This document shows positions 33,944-42,800 of a stretch of DNA of 64,000 nt, one piece after another. How positions within the stretch are numbered: position 1 is the stretch's first letter; every line of letters starts with the position of its first letter. Source of the DNA: Bacteroidales bacterium (GTDB lineage Bacteria > Bacteroidota > Bacteroidia > Bacteroidales > UBA12077). The stretch covers positions 434,001-498,000 of the forward strand of contig JAEINU010000003.1 of assembly GCA_016342685.1 (NCBI GenBank), read 5' to 3'. The notes beneath the pieces are model-generated. The model did no database searches, was not told the origin of the DNA, and saw nothing but the letters and a program-made list of their open reading frames with translations. The translations under genes were made by a program, and so were the position numbers.

Positions 33944-34137
33944 AATTGAATAATTATTTTATAATGATTTTAAATATTTCCATGATTAAAAAATATAGGA
34001 ATTGTTAGATAGCTAATGATTAAACTAATATACATTATATTGTTTATAAATCAAAAAATATAATTAAACGAACAGGTTTTTGAATTTAACGTTGGATTCT
34101 ATGATTTATCGATTTAAAATGATATAATAATTTTAAA

Positions 34138-34169
34138 TTGATCTTTAATAAGTATAATTTATATCTTTG
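34138..34169 (+). promoter_or_regulatory. Promoter of the sod pseudogene
   Basis: TTG at 34138-34140 and TATCTTTG at 34162-34169 with a 21-bp spacer match the Bacteroidota consensus. It is almost identical to the sodB promoter at 37686-37717, so the broken copy kept an apparently intact promoter. Confidence 0.7.
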
Positions 34170-34203
34170 TTTAAGATATAATAATGAATGAAAACTAATA
34201 ATT

Positions 34204-34799
34204 ATGGCTTTCGAGTTACCTAAATTACCGTATGAGTATAATGATCTAGAACCAGTAATTTCTAGAAAAATATCGGAATTCCATCTTGATAAGCACCGTG
34301 CAGCTTATGTAAATAATCATAATAATTTAATTAAAGGCACTGAGTTTGAAGATTCAGACATTGTTGATATCATTATGAAAGCATAAAGAGGTGTTTTTAA
34401 TAATGCTGCTCAAGTTTGGAATCACACCTTTTATTTTGATCAGTTTGGCAAGGAAAAACATGAACAAGCAACTGGAAATTTGTTAGAAGCTATTATTACT
34501 AGTTTTGGATCTTTTAATGATTTTAAAGAAAAATTTTCAACCGCTGCAAAAACTCTTTTTGGCTCTGGCTGGACTTAGTTAGTAAAGAAACCAAACGGAA
34601 GTCTAGAGATAGTTTAAACTTCAAATGCCGCTAATCCATTAACAGAAGGGCTTAGCCCAATTCTAACTTGCGATGTTTGGGAACATGCATATTATCTGCA
34701 TTACCAGAATAGAAGACCAGATTATATTGATGCCTTCTGGAATGTAGTAAATTGGGATCAAGTTGCTAAACGTTTCGTTAGTTTGTCTGCTGAGAAGTA
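34204..34799 (+). pseudogene. Hybrid sodB/sodA pseudogene with three in-frame stops
   Basis: The frame reads a full superoxide dismutase from [12 protein letters not shown] to VSLSAEK without frameshift. It is interrupted by TAA at 34384, TAG in place of the Trp codon in GSGWTW at about 34576, and TAA at about 34615 in place of Gln. The region up to about 34671 is Fe-type and closest to sodB at 37753. From GATGTTTGGGAACATGC onward it is nearly identical to sodA (about six differences in 108 bases by eye). One zinc/metal-pocket neighbour is also altered (KHR for KHH). It is a recombination junction that has decayed. Confidence 0.93.
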
Positions 34800-34828
34800 G
34801 ATAGGTTTAATTGTAATTTAGGTTTCGA

Positions 34829-34859
34829 ATGCTGGGGAGTGGTTTCCTCGGCATTTTTT
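34829..34859 (+). terminator. Terminator after the sod pseudogene (sodA-derived)
   Basis: ATGCTGGGGA pairs with TCCTCGGCAT, followed by TTTTTT. Compared with the sodA terminator, the second pair has changed from A-T to T-A on both sides, so pairing is kept. Confidence 0.85.
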
Positions 34860-34887
34860 GTATTTTACTATTTAATATTGTTTTTAA

Positions 34888-34919
34888 ATAAAAAAGCCTC
34901 CAAAAAAAAGGAGGCTTTT
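34888..34919 (-). terminator. Terminator of lipoprotein 2 gene
   Basis: On the minus strand AAAAGCCTCC pairs with GGAGGCTTTT (10 bp) around a T-rich loop, followed by TTATTT. It lies 50 bases past the stop. Confidence 0.85.
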
Positions 34920-34968
34920 CAATGCGTAATCGAATATAGCAATCGCTGTTCTTTTTTGATTTTCTAAA

Positions 34969-36684
34969 TTATTCTAATTCAGTCACTTGGCCTGTTCCGT
35001 AGTAAGCATTTACTGTGTATGAGTCACCTGGAAGAACATTATATAAATTTGAATTTGAATATGAACTATAGTCCCCAGAGTAATTGCCTGTTGTTCCACT
35101 GTTTCTGAAATCATTTATATTTCTTGCATAACCCTGACCAGTATTAATTAATTCTAAGTTATTAATAACTCCGGTTGAAAGTACTTCAGCCCTGAATTCA
35201 GCTCCTGATCCATAACCCGCTAATGAAGTAATAGTTACAGTTGGAGGGTTGCTAGGTTCGTAATTATTACCTTGAGAAATCCAACTGTAGTCTCCAGCAT
35301 CTAATGTGCTGTCTGAGTTCATCCATGATGGAATAAAATATGCGTTTGCTTGTGCACTTTCATCAACCACAATTGTAAATATTGGAGCGCTATCATATCT
35401 CCCTTCCATTGAAAGTTTACTAGCACTATTAGAATAAATACTTCCACTATTAATAAATGCGTAAGATGATAAGCTATAAGTGTTAATACTCTCTACGCCT
35501 AATGAAACATACGTTTTTTTAACAGTAGGTAACGTAATATATCCTGATCCATTGTTGCTAATTAATATGTTGTAATATAGCCTAAAATTATAGTAAATCT
35601 CAGCACCTGTACCACCACCAATATTAAGATTAAGTGTAGGTTTTGCAGAATATTTCGCATAGCGACCATTCCAAGTTCCATAATCTAACATACCATCAAT
35701 ACTAACAAGGCCACCATTCTTTTCAAAAGTTAGCTGAACACGTGCAGTGTCAAGTCCTTTGGTATCTGGAGAAAAGAAAACCCAAACCGTTGTGTCACTT
35801 CCGGTAATATCTGGAAAATAACCAGATCCTGTATGAAGCATATTCATATTCCAATAGTTACCTGTTGCATCTGTTAATCGAGATGTTGAAGTATCAATTT
35901 CTGTAGAAATCTCAAATCCTGTTCCTAATGCAGCTGGAGCACCAATAGTTATAAGTGCACTTGGAACTGATGGAATATCTGTTGGATTATTGTTTCCTTC
36001 AATGTCATAAAAGGCATTTTGCGTTACAACGGAGTAATTATTGTTTACATTTAATCCTACAGTTCTTGAAATATTCTCTAAAGATTGAAAGCGAACATTG
36101 ATATAATCATTACCAGTTGAATTAACAGGTACTTTAATTTCATATTTACCTTCAGCATCTGATATCCCAATAAAAGCCTTAGCACCGCCGTTTGGTAAAT
36201 ACTGATTATATACTTTTACTTCGGCTCCTTCAACAACTTCTTTAGTTCTGTTTGTAAGGTCAGTTTCAATTGTTAATTGTCCTTTAACGGTAACAAGACT
36301 TTCGTCAGCTAAAGAATATACAGAAACGCTGGCAGAAACGGTAGCCTGTCTGTAATCAGATGGTGTTGTATTAACTGTTGTAAAAGTTGTGGTATAGTCT
36401 ACTTTAGTTACATATATATTTAGATTACCACCAATATTAACATCTTCAAAAGTAACAAGACCTGTAGCATCTGTTGTTTTTTCAACGTTAACACCATCAA
36501 TAACTGTACTAACAGTTGCTCCATCTATGGCTTGATCATAGTTCGATTTATCAGTTACAGCTATAATAAGATCTACTTTTTGTAGTGCTTCCATAGCATC
36601 TTCTTCAGTAAATGTGTCTTCGCAAGAATTAAATGAAAATACAATTACCAGGGCAAATACAAAATTTTTTAAAATATTTTTCAT
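34969..36684 (-). CDS. Surface-type lipoprotein, paralogue 2
   Basis: A 571-residue paralogue of the protein at 31434-33140 with the same layout: lipidation Cys at residue 21 (FSFNSCEDT), two Ig/regulatory-like domains, then a beta-rich part with GSGYFPDI, NNGSGYITLP and NTGQGYARN segments. The first 40 residues and the ends are most conserved; the middle has more substitutions. That is consistent with divergence after duplication, or with surface-driven variation. It follows its barrel gene by 40 bases. The role is unknown. Confidence 0.72.
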   Translation of the reverse strand: MKNILKNFVFALVIVFSFNSCEDTFTEEDAMEALQKVDLIIAVTDKSNYDQAIDGATVSTVIDGVNVEKTTDATGLVTFEDVNIGGNLNIYVTKVDYTTTFTTVNTTPSDYRQATVSASVSVYSLADESLVTVKGQLTIETDLTNRTKEVVEGAEVKVYNQYLPNGGAKAFIGISDAEGKYEIKVPVNSTGNDYINVRFQSLENISRTVGLNVNNNYSVVTQNAFYDIEGNNNPTDIPSVPSALITIGAPAALGTGFEISTEIDTSTSRLTDATGNYWNMNMLHTGSGYFPDITGSDTTVWVFFSPDTKGLDTARVQLTFEKNGGLVSIDGMLDYGTWNGRYAKYSAKPTLNLNIGGGTGAEIYYNFRLYYNILISNNGSGYITLPTVKKTYVSLGVESINTYSLSSYAFINSGSIYSNSASKLSMEGRYDSAPIFTIVVDESAQANAYFIPSWMNSDSTLDAGDYSWISQGNNYEPSNPPTVTITSLAGYGSGAEFRAEVLSTGVINNLELINTGQGYARNINDFRNSGTTGNYSGDYSSYSNSNLYNVLPGDSYTVNAYYGTGQVTELE

Positions 36685-36724
36685 GATTTTTATTAATTAA
36701 GATTAAACAAGATATTTACTTTTT

Positions 36725-37489
36725 TTAAAATCCGAATCCAATTGTGAAATACATAGTGTTATTCTGTAGATTACCTGTTATTTGTGGTAATCCTCTATAA
36801 CTATATTCCTTATAAACAGGTGTTAAACCATACCTGTATCGAGCATCTATAAGAATATAGTTATTTGTTGAAACTGGTATTTCAATTCCCAAACCTGCAG
36901 TGATTCCAACATTATATCTTTCGATATTACTTGTAATATTTTCAGTTGCTGTGAATGTGCTGACGGAGCCTATTTCTGTTAGAATTGTTGTTTCATGTTT
37001 AATGCTGGAATGGATATTTATACCTAATGCAGGACCTGCAACAAGGAATATTTTAGAACATCCAATCGGGTATGTATATTTAAACATCAATGGAATATCT
37101 AAATTATGAAGAGTTGCATTCTGGTTATCAGTTTTTATTTCTACCCAGGAAGAATTGCTCAAATCCCATGAGTGTTCAACGCTTAATAATTGACCTCCTT
37201 CTTGTAAATAATTTAATTCAAGTTGAACAGCCATTTTATCATTAAAATTATAGCCTGCAAAGGCCCCTATAGTAATTCCCTGTTTTACGGTGGTATGTGG
37301 CTGCTGGTTTGTAAACTGACTAATTGTAGTCCCAAACTTACCACCATAATACATGTTGTCCAGTAAAGAAGGACTACTTCCACTTTCTTGTGCAATTGTT
37401 TTGTCTGCAAAAGCAAAGTATGTGATTCCTAAAAAAAGAATATATGTAAATGCTCTTCTTAGAAATAGTTTCTTACATAAATGTTTCAT
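36725..37489 (-). CDS. Porin-family outer-membrane beta-barrel, paralogue 2
   Basis: A 254-residue paralogue of the barrel at 33179-33943, equal in length, with signal peptide, GGKFGTTISQFTNQQPHTTVKQG, VGITAGLGIEIP and terminal FTIGFGF. The most variable parts fall in the predicted extracellular or periplasmic turns. It is upstream of lipoprotein 2 and likely in one transcript with it. Confidence 0.82.
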   Translation of the reverse strand: MKHLCKKLFLRRAFTYILFLGITYFAFADKTIAQESGSSPSLLDNMYYGGKFGTTISQFTNQQPHTTVKQGITIGAFAGYNFNDKMAVQLELNYLQEGGQLLSVEHSWDLSNSSWVEIKTDNQNATLHNLDIPLMFKYTYPIGCSKIFLVAGPALGINIHSSIKHETTILTEIGSVSTFTATENITSNIERYNVGITAGLGIEIPVSTNNYILIDARYRYGLTPVYKEYSYRGLPQITGNLQNNTMYFTIGFGF

Positions 37490-37685
37490 AATTGAATAAT
37501 TATTTTTAGAATGATTTTATATATTTTCATGGTTAAAAAAACATAAAAATTGTTAGAAAGCTAATAATTAAACGAATATACATCATTTTGCTTGCATATC
37601 AAAATATATAATTAATCGAACGGGTTTTGGAATTTAACGTTGGATTCTATGATTTATCGATTTAAAATGATATTATAATTTTAAA

Positions 37686-37717
37686 TTGGCCTTTAATAAG
37701 TATAATTTATAACTTTG
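37686..37717 (+). promoter_or_regulatory. sodB promoter
   Basis: TTG at 37686-37688, 21-bp spacer, TAACTTTG at 37710-37717 (TAnnTTTG). The ATG at 37753 follows about 30 bases beyond the expected start point. Conserved with the pseudogene copy. Confidence 0.72.
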
Positions 37718-37752
37718 TTGTGAAATACAATAATGAATTAAAATTTACGATT

Positions 37753-38328
37753 ATGGCTTTTGAAATCCCTAAATTACCGTACGAATATGATGCGCTTGAA
37801 CCTGTTATTTCGAAAAGAACATTAGAATTTCATCATAACAAGCATCATGCAGCTTATGTAAACAATTTAAATAATTTAATTCAGGATACTGAATTTGAGG
37901 ACTCTGATATTGTTGATATTATGATGAAAGCAACAGGAGGAATCTTTAATAATGCAGCTCAGGTTTGGAATCATACTTTTTATTTTGATCAGTTTGGAAA
38001 AGATAAACCGAAACAGGCAAATGGACAATTGTTAGACGCTATAATTGCTAGTTTTGGTTCTTTTGATGAGTTTAAAGAAAAATTCACGAATTCAGCGAAA
38101 ACACTTTTTGGATCTGGTTGGACTTGGTTAGTTAAGAAACCTAATGGAAGTTTGGATATTGTGCAGACTTCGAATGCATCGAATCCATTAACAGAAGGTT
38201 TAATTCCAATACTCACTTGCGATGTGTGGGAGCATGCTTATTATTTGGATTATCAGAATAGAAGACCAGATTATATTTCAAGCTTTTGGAATATAATTGA
38301 TTGGGATATTGTATCTGGTAGATATTAG
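37753..38328 (+). CDS. sodB: Superoxide dismutase, Fe-type
   Basis: A 191-residue Fe/Mn superoxide dismutase from the ATG at 37753 (MAFEIPKLPYEY); a GTG at 37720 lies just past the promoter and is unlikely. The Fe-type signatures FNNAAQVWNHTFYF, FGSGWTWLVKK and TSNASNPL are present, with ligands in LEFHHNKHH, NHTFY and [10 protein letters not shown]. It is the intact last copy of the sod array. It precedes rubrerythrin on the same strand but is separated by repeat hairpins. Confidence 0.93.
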   Translation: MAFEIPKLPYEYDALEPVISKRTLEFHHNKHHAAYVNNLNNLIQDTEFEDSDIVDIMMKATGGIFNNAAQVWNHTFYFDQFGKDKPKQANGQLLDAIIASFGSFDEFKEKFTNSAKTLFGSGWTWLVKKPNGSLDIVQTSNASNPLTEGLIPILTCDVWEHAYYLDYQNRRPDYISSFWNIIDWDIVSGRY

Positions 38329-38362
38329 GATAAGAAAAGTTTGGTGAAAATTATTATAGTCT

Positions 38363-38425
38363 ATCTTTCGATAAACTCAAGATGACAATAATTTGCTGTG
38401 TCACACTGAGCTTGTCGAAGTGTGA
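38363..38425. repeat. Inverted pair of dispersed hairpin repeats, locus 4
   Basis: Element A at 38363-38387 (ATCT arm, TTCGATAAACTCA loop, AGAT arm, TGACA) and element B at 38399-38425 (CACAC/GTGTG arms, TGAGCTTGTCGAA loop), between sodB and rubrerythrin. Confidence 0.9.
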
Positions 38426-38481
38426 TGGAGTAGTTTATTAAATCTATAATAGTATTTAAAATCAATTTAAATTATTTAATT

Positions 38482-38526
38482 AGGTAGTATATTACCTCAT
38501 TAGATGTATTGATTTTTTTATCTTCG
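38482..38526 (+). promoter_or_regulatory. Candidate operator and weak promoter of rubrerythrin
   Basis: AGGTA (38482-38486) and TACCT (38493-38497) flank GTATAT in a 16-base palindrome. TATCTTCG at 38519-38526 differs from TAnnTTTG at one base. A redox-responsive repressor site is possible but unproven. Confidence 0.35.
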
Positions 38527-38567
38527 AATCGAAATAGATATTTATTAATTAGAATAAAAGATAAATT

Positions 38568-39143
38568 ATGAGCTCAATAAAAGGTACTCGCACAGAAAAA
38601 AACCTACTTAAATCATTTGCAGGGGAATCGCAAGCAAAAAACAGATATGAATTTTTTGCTAAGGTTGCTAAAAAAGAAGGTTATGAACAAATTGCAGAAT
38701 TCTTTAATGAAACTGCGATGCAAGAAATGCAACATGCAAAAACTTTTTTTAAGTTTTTAGAAGGTGGTATGGTAGAAATTACAGCAGCTTATCCTGCTGG
38801 CGTAATAGGAACAACAGCTGAGAATTTAAAAGCAGCAGCTGATGGTGAAAATGAGGAGTGGACAGATCTTTACCCTGAGTTTGCCAAAGTTGCAGAGGAA
38901 GAAGGTTTTAAGAAAATTGCAATAGCCTATAAGTTAATTGCTAAAATCGAAGCTGAACATGAAGCAAGATACCGTAAACTTTTGTCTAATATTGACGAAG
39001 GTAGAGTGTTCGAAAAAGAAGAAAAAGTAAAATGGGTTTGCCGAAAATGTGGACATGTGCATGAAAGTACAAAAGCTTTAAAGAATTGTCCTGTTTGTGG
39101 ACATCCAGAAGCTTATTTTGAGATTGAACAAACAAATTACTAG
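38568..39143 (+). CDS. rbr: Rubrerythrin
   Basis: A 191-residue rubrerythrin, a non-haem di-iron peroxidase of anaerobes. The N-terminal four-helix domain has FAGESQAKNRYEFF, EMQHAKTFF and EAEHEARY, supplying Glu/His iron ligands. The C-terminal rubredoxin-like domain has CRKCGHVHE and CPVCGHP. It is adjacent to sodB, giving a superoxide-to-peroxide-to-water set. A terminator follows at 39167. Confidence 0.96.
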   Translation: MSSIKGTRTEKNLLKSFAGESQAKNRYEFFAKVAKKEGYEQIAEFFNETAMQEMQHAKTFFKFLEGGMVEITAAYPAGVIGTTAENLKAAADGENEEWTDLYPEFAKVAEEEGFKKIAIAYKLIAKIEAEHEARYRKLLSNIDEGRVFEKEEKVKWVCRKCGHVHESTKALKNCPVCGHPEAYFEIEQTNY

Positions 39144-39166
39144 AAGTTTTAAATTATTATATATTA

Positions 39167-39198
39167 AGATGGTCATGTTTAGTGACCATCTTTTTTTT
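39167..39198 (+). terminator. Rubrerythrin terminator
   Basis: AGATGGTCA pairs with TGACCATCT (9 bp) around TGTTTAG, followed by seven or more T. It lies before the nitroreductase start at 39223. Confidence 0.92.
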
Positions 39199-39222
39199 GT
39201 ACCTTTTCAAAAAAATAGAATA

Positions 39223-39789
39223 ATGATTAAGGATCTTATAACAAAAAATAGGAGTTATCGTCGATTTTATCAAGATCATAAAGTAACAATAGAAGAATTA
39301 AAAGAACTTGTTGATCTTGCACGATTATCTCCATCAGGTAGGAATTTGCAGCCATTGAAATATTTTTTATCAGCAGATGAAGTAAACAATGAAAAAATAT
39401 TCTCAACTTTAGCTTGGGCAGGTTATTTAAAAGACTGGAATGGGCCCGAAGAAGGTGAGAAGCCAGCAGGATATATAATTATTTTGGGTGATACGCGATT
39501 AACAAATAACTTTATGTGCGATCACGGTATTGTTTCGCAAAGTATGCTTTTGGGTGCTGTCGAAAAAGGTTTAGGTGGATGTATTTTTGCTTCGATTAAA
39601 AGAGAGAAATTAAAAGAAGTTTTAGAAATAGAAGAGTGTTTTGAGGTCTTGTTGGTTGTTGCATTTGGCAAACCAAAAGAAAAAGTTGTTATAAATAGGG
39701 TTTTCGAAAATGACATTAAATATTTTCGAGATGATGAAAATGTACATCATGTGCCTAAAAGAGATCTAAATAATATCATTGTTTCATAA
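39223..39789 (+). CDS. Nitroreductase-family flavoprotein
   Basis: A 188-residue FMN-dependent nitroreductase-type protein. The start at 39223 (MIKDLITKNRSYRRF) was chosen because the longer frame from 39097 reads through the rubrerythrin terminator. NRSYRRFYQD, ARLSPSGRNLQPLKYFL (FMN phosphate binding) and GAVEKGLGGCIFASIKRE are typical. Such enzymes reduce quinones, nitro compounds or flavins with NAD(P)H. The substrate is not predictable. Confidence 0.88.
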   Translation: MIKDLITKNRSYRRFYQDHKVTIEELKELVDLARLSPSGRNLQPLKYFLSADEVNNEKIFSTLAWAGYLKDWNGPEEGEKPAGYIIILGDTRLTNNFMCDHGIVSQSMLLGAVEKGLGGCIFASIKREKLKEVLEIEECFEVLLVVAFGKPKEKVVINRVFENDIKYFRDDENVHHVPKRDLNNIIVS

Positions 39790-39822
39790 AAAAAGCTCCG
39801 AAATTTTTCGGAGCTTTTTTTA
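39785..39822. terminator. Bidirectional terminator between nitroreductase and the T9SS type A cargo gene
   Basis: AAAAGCTCCGAAA pairs with TTTCGGAGCTTTT (13 bp), with A-rich sequence before and T-rich after. It can stop both convergent genes; the cargo gene stop is at 39823. Confidence 0.9.
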
Positions 39823-42800
39823 TTATTGAATAATTAACTTTCGCATATAAAATTTATCATCAATTCTAAATCGTAAGTAATAAACTCCCTGTGAATAAGA
39901 ATTAACATCTATTTGCTCAATTGTATTAAGAGTTTGGTTGTATTCTTTAGTATACAATATTTGTCCTTGAATGTTAATAATCTCAATTATTAAATCCTTT
40001 GGCTCCGTATTGGCTATTTCAACTTTTAACTCATTAATAGCAGGGTTAGGATAATATGAGATTGAATATCCATTTCCCTTAATAAGGTCGTCTATTCCAT
40101 CAGGCTCATCATCTTTTTTACAATAAATTGAATCAATTCCAACACAAGAATATTCATTTGTTACTGTTACTTTATAGGTTCCTGTTTCGGATATAACTAT
40201 TGATGATGAAGTTTCTCCTGTAGACCACAGATATGAAATGTAACTGTCGGTAGTTGAAATCTCATATGTGTCTGTTGTAAAAATTACAGTATCGCTACCT
40301 AGATCAACATCCGGAGCAGTAATGTCTACATTACTTAGTATTGCATCGTCAGGATCTGCATCATTTACAGTTTTTCGAGCCACTAAATTAAACTCATAAC
40401 GTATACTTTCCGATAGATTTGCATTTTGACTAAATTCATACTCCAACATATCCGTTGGTAGTAAGGTGTCTGTAAGAGTATAAGAGCCATTTATTGTACT
40501 TCCTCCGTTTATTGAATAACTCAAGCTAATTTCGTCTCCAATAAGAAGAGTATCCTGACTATTATTTGTGAATTCAATGATAACAGGTTCCGAATCTGAA
40601 GCTATACATTGGGTAACTGGGGAGATTAAAGATTCTGCGCTTATATCATATGTGTATACGGTTAGCTCATCACTTGTTGTACAACCGTTAATATCACTAA
40701 CAGTTACTCTGTATAATTTAGTTGCCGGATATGTAACAGTTAAAGTGTCGTTTTGCGTTCCATCATTCCAGAAATATCCATAAAATCCTGATTCTGCTAT
40801 AAGTAAGACCGTATCTGGTTGGGTAGTAAGAAGGTCTGTGCCTATTTCAGTGGTTGGATATCCGAATGTTTTTATTGCATCTACAAGTGTATCATTAGAT
40901 GTTTTAGCTTCATTATCATAACGTGTATACAAATAAAACTTATGCGTTGCTTGTGCAGAAACATCTACAGTAGTTAGAAATGTGTAACTAATAGATTTTG
41001 TTGGAAGCAATTGTTGTGTTAAAGTGAAGTTTTCCATATGTGGAGAATTCCCTTCAAGATTATATCCAACAGGAATTACATCGTCAACTTTAATTGTATC
41101 ATTACCGTAATTTTTGATAGATACAACAACTTGTTGATTTGAAGGATGATCACATGCACTAAGTGGTGCAATCATTTCTGATACTCCAAGATTGTACGTG
41201 TAAATTTGTGTTGAATCTATTGCATTGCCGCAATGTTCATCACTAACTGTAACCTTATATTTCTTAGAGTGTGTATAGCTCACGTTTAAAGTGTCGTTGG
41301 TTGTTCCATCATTCCAAGCATAACTTAAATAGCCTGGATCTGCAATTAAAGAAACAGTATCTGCTTTTGTAGTATAAATAACATCATATTGCAGATTTAC
41401 ATCAGGCAGCGCCCATGTGTTAAATGTATACTCTAAAGTATCATTTTCATTATTTGCATCAATATCAGATGAAGTATATAGTTTAAGAGAATGTTCACCT
41501 ATAACTCGGGTATCGATGTTGTCAATTGTAAGAGTTATAGTGTCAAGTGAATTTAAACCTCCCGTTAAATTTGTTACGGTTTCTTCCCAGGCATTATTGT
41601 CAAGTTTATAAAAAACACGAACTGTTTCACTTGCTAAATAATTATTTTCGCTATAATTAGCTACCTCAATTATTAAACTAGTAGTTTCTAATGCAGGACT
41701 CTCGCATGAATTAATCGGAGAAATAATATTTGCAACACCAAAGTCATGAGTTTCAATATAGGTTGAATCAGAATCAGTTGAGCAAATATCATCATCACTA
41801 ACCGTCACCTTATAATAGTTGCTAGAATTAAATGGAATAATTGTATCATTATTTGATCCAGTACTCCATGTGTAATAATCATAACCTGGTGTGGCTATTA
41901 ATTTTAGCGTGTCTGCTTGCGATGAATAAATAGTATCATACATAAGTTCAACATCAACATAACCCCAAGTATTGAAAGTTGTCGATATTGTATCGTTGTA
42001 ATGATTTAAATCTTTTAAGAAGTTAGTGAATACTTTAAGAGTGTATTCGCCTGGTTCCATAAAGTCTGCCTGAACATCGTAAGTAAACTTTAAAGTGTCA
42101 TTTTGATTCAATACCTTTTCTAAAAATATAGAATCTTCAATAATTGGTTGTTCATTAATCTGATAACCAAGTAATATAGTATCGCCAATTTTGTACCCTG
42201 TAGCACTTTTATTTCTAAAATAAATAGTAATGTCTTCAAGTACAGTTCTCTCACAGATATCATTTAATTCATTATACAAACTATCCATTGATAAATTTGT
42301 GACAGAGTTTACAATTTCGGTAGAATCTGTAGCAGTACAAAGCGAATCGTTAGTTACTGTAACATAATGCCAACCTGTCGAATCAACATCCCAAGTTGGC
42401 GTGACTGCTGTAAGATCTGGGGCAGGCAATATCCAGTTATAGGTTATATATCCGGCTCCTGCATCTAGAATCGTATCAATAGGATTTAATCCAATAAGAT
42501 CATTAAACGGATTATAATTTGGCATTCCATAAACCTTTATTGTCTCATATAAACTGTCGTTACTTGTGGTTTCGTTGTAGAAATACTGATCATTTTCAAA
42601 TTTTGTGTATACACTAAAATTATAGTCAGCGGCATAAGACATATCTACTGTTGTACCAAAGGGGTGTAAGATATTATTACCTGGGTCTAGATCACTTCCA
42701 AGAGTTAAAGTGTCATTTATAAGCTCGGAATTAAATTCTAAGACCAATGGAATTTTTTCACCAGAATAAATGGTTGTAATTCCATAATTTTCGACATAAA

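Larger units (their letters stand above)
31290..34671. repeat. Copy 1 of a tandem segmental duplication (lipoprotein, barrel, sodB-like)
   Basis: This segment, from the sodA terminator through lipoprotein 1, barrel 1 and the sodB-like part of the hybrid pseudogene, is paralogous to 34829-38220. Order and orientation match, and intergenic DNA is also conserved. For example, the 60 bases before the pseudogene and before sodB are almost identical, including GTTGGATTCTATGATTTATC. Confidence 0.85.
34829..38220. repeat. Copy 2 of the tandem segmental duplication
   Basis: Paralogous to 31290-34671: terminator, lipoprotein 2, barrel 2, conserved upstream DNA and intact sodB. The two lipoproteins share long identical stretches such as TVKGQLTIETDLTNRTKEVV, so the duplication is not ancient. 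Confidence 0.85.

Noticed and set aside
34204-34799. Programmed stop-codon readthrough (recoding) of the middle sod gene
   Set aside because: Three separate stops of two types, a damaged metal-site neighbour, and the mosaic origin make a pseudogene far more likely.
39097-39222. Extended N-terminus of the nitroreductase
   Set aside because: It reads through the rubrerythrin stop region and terminator; the family match begins at the ATG at 39223.
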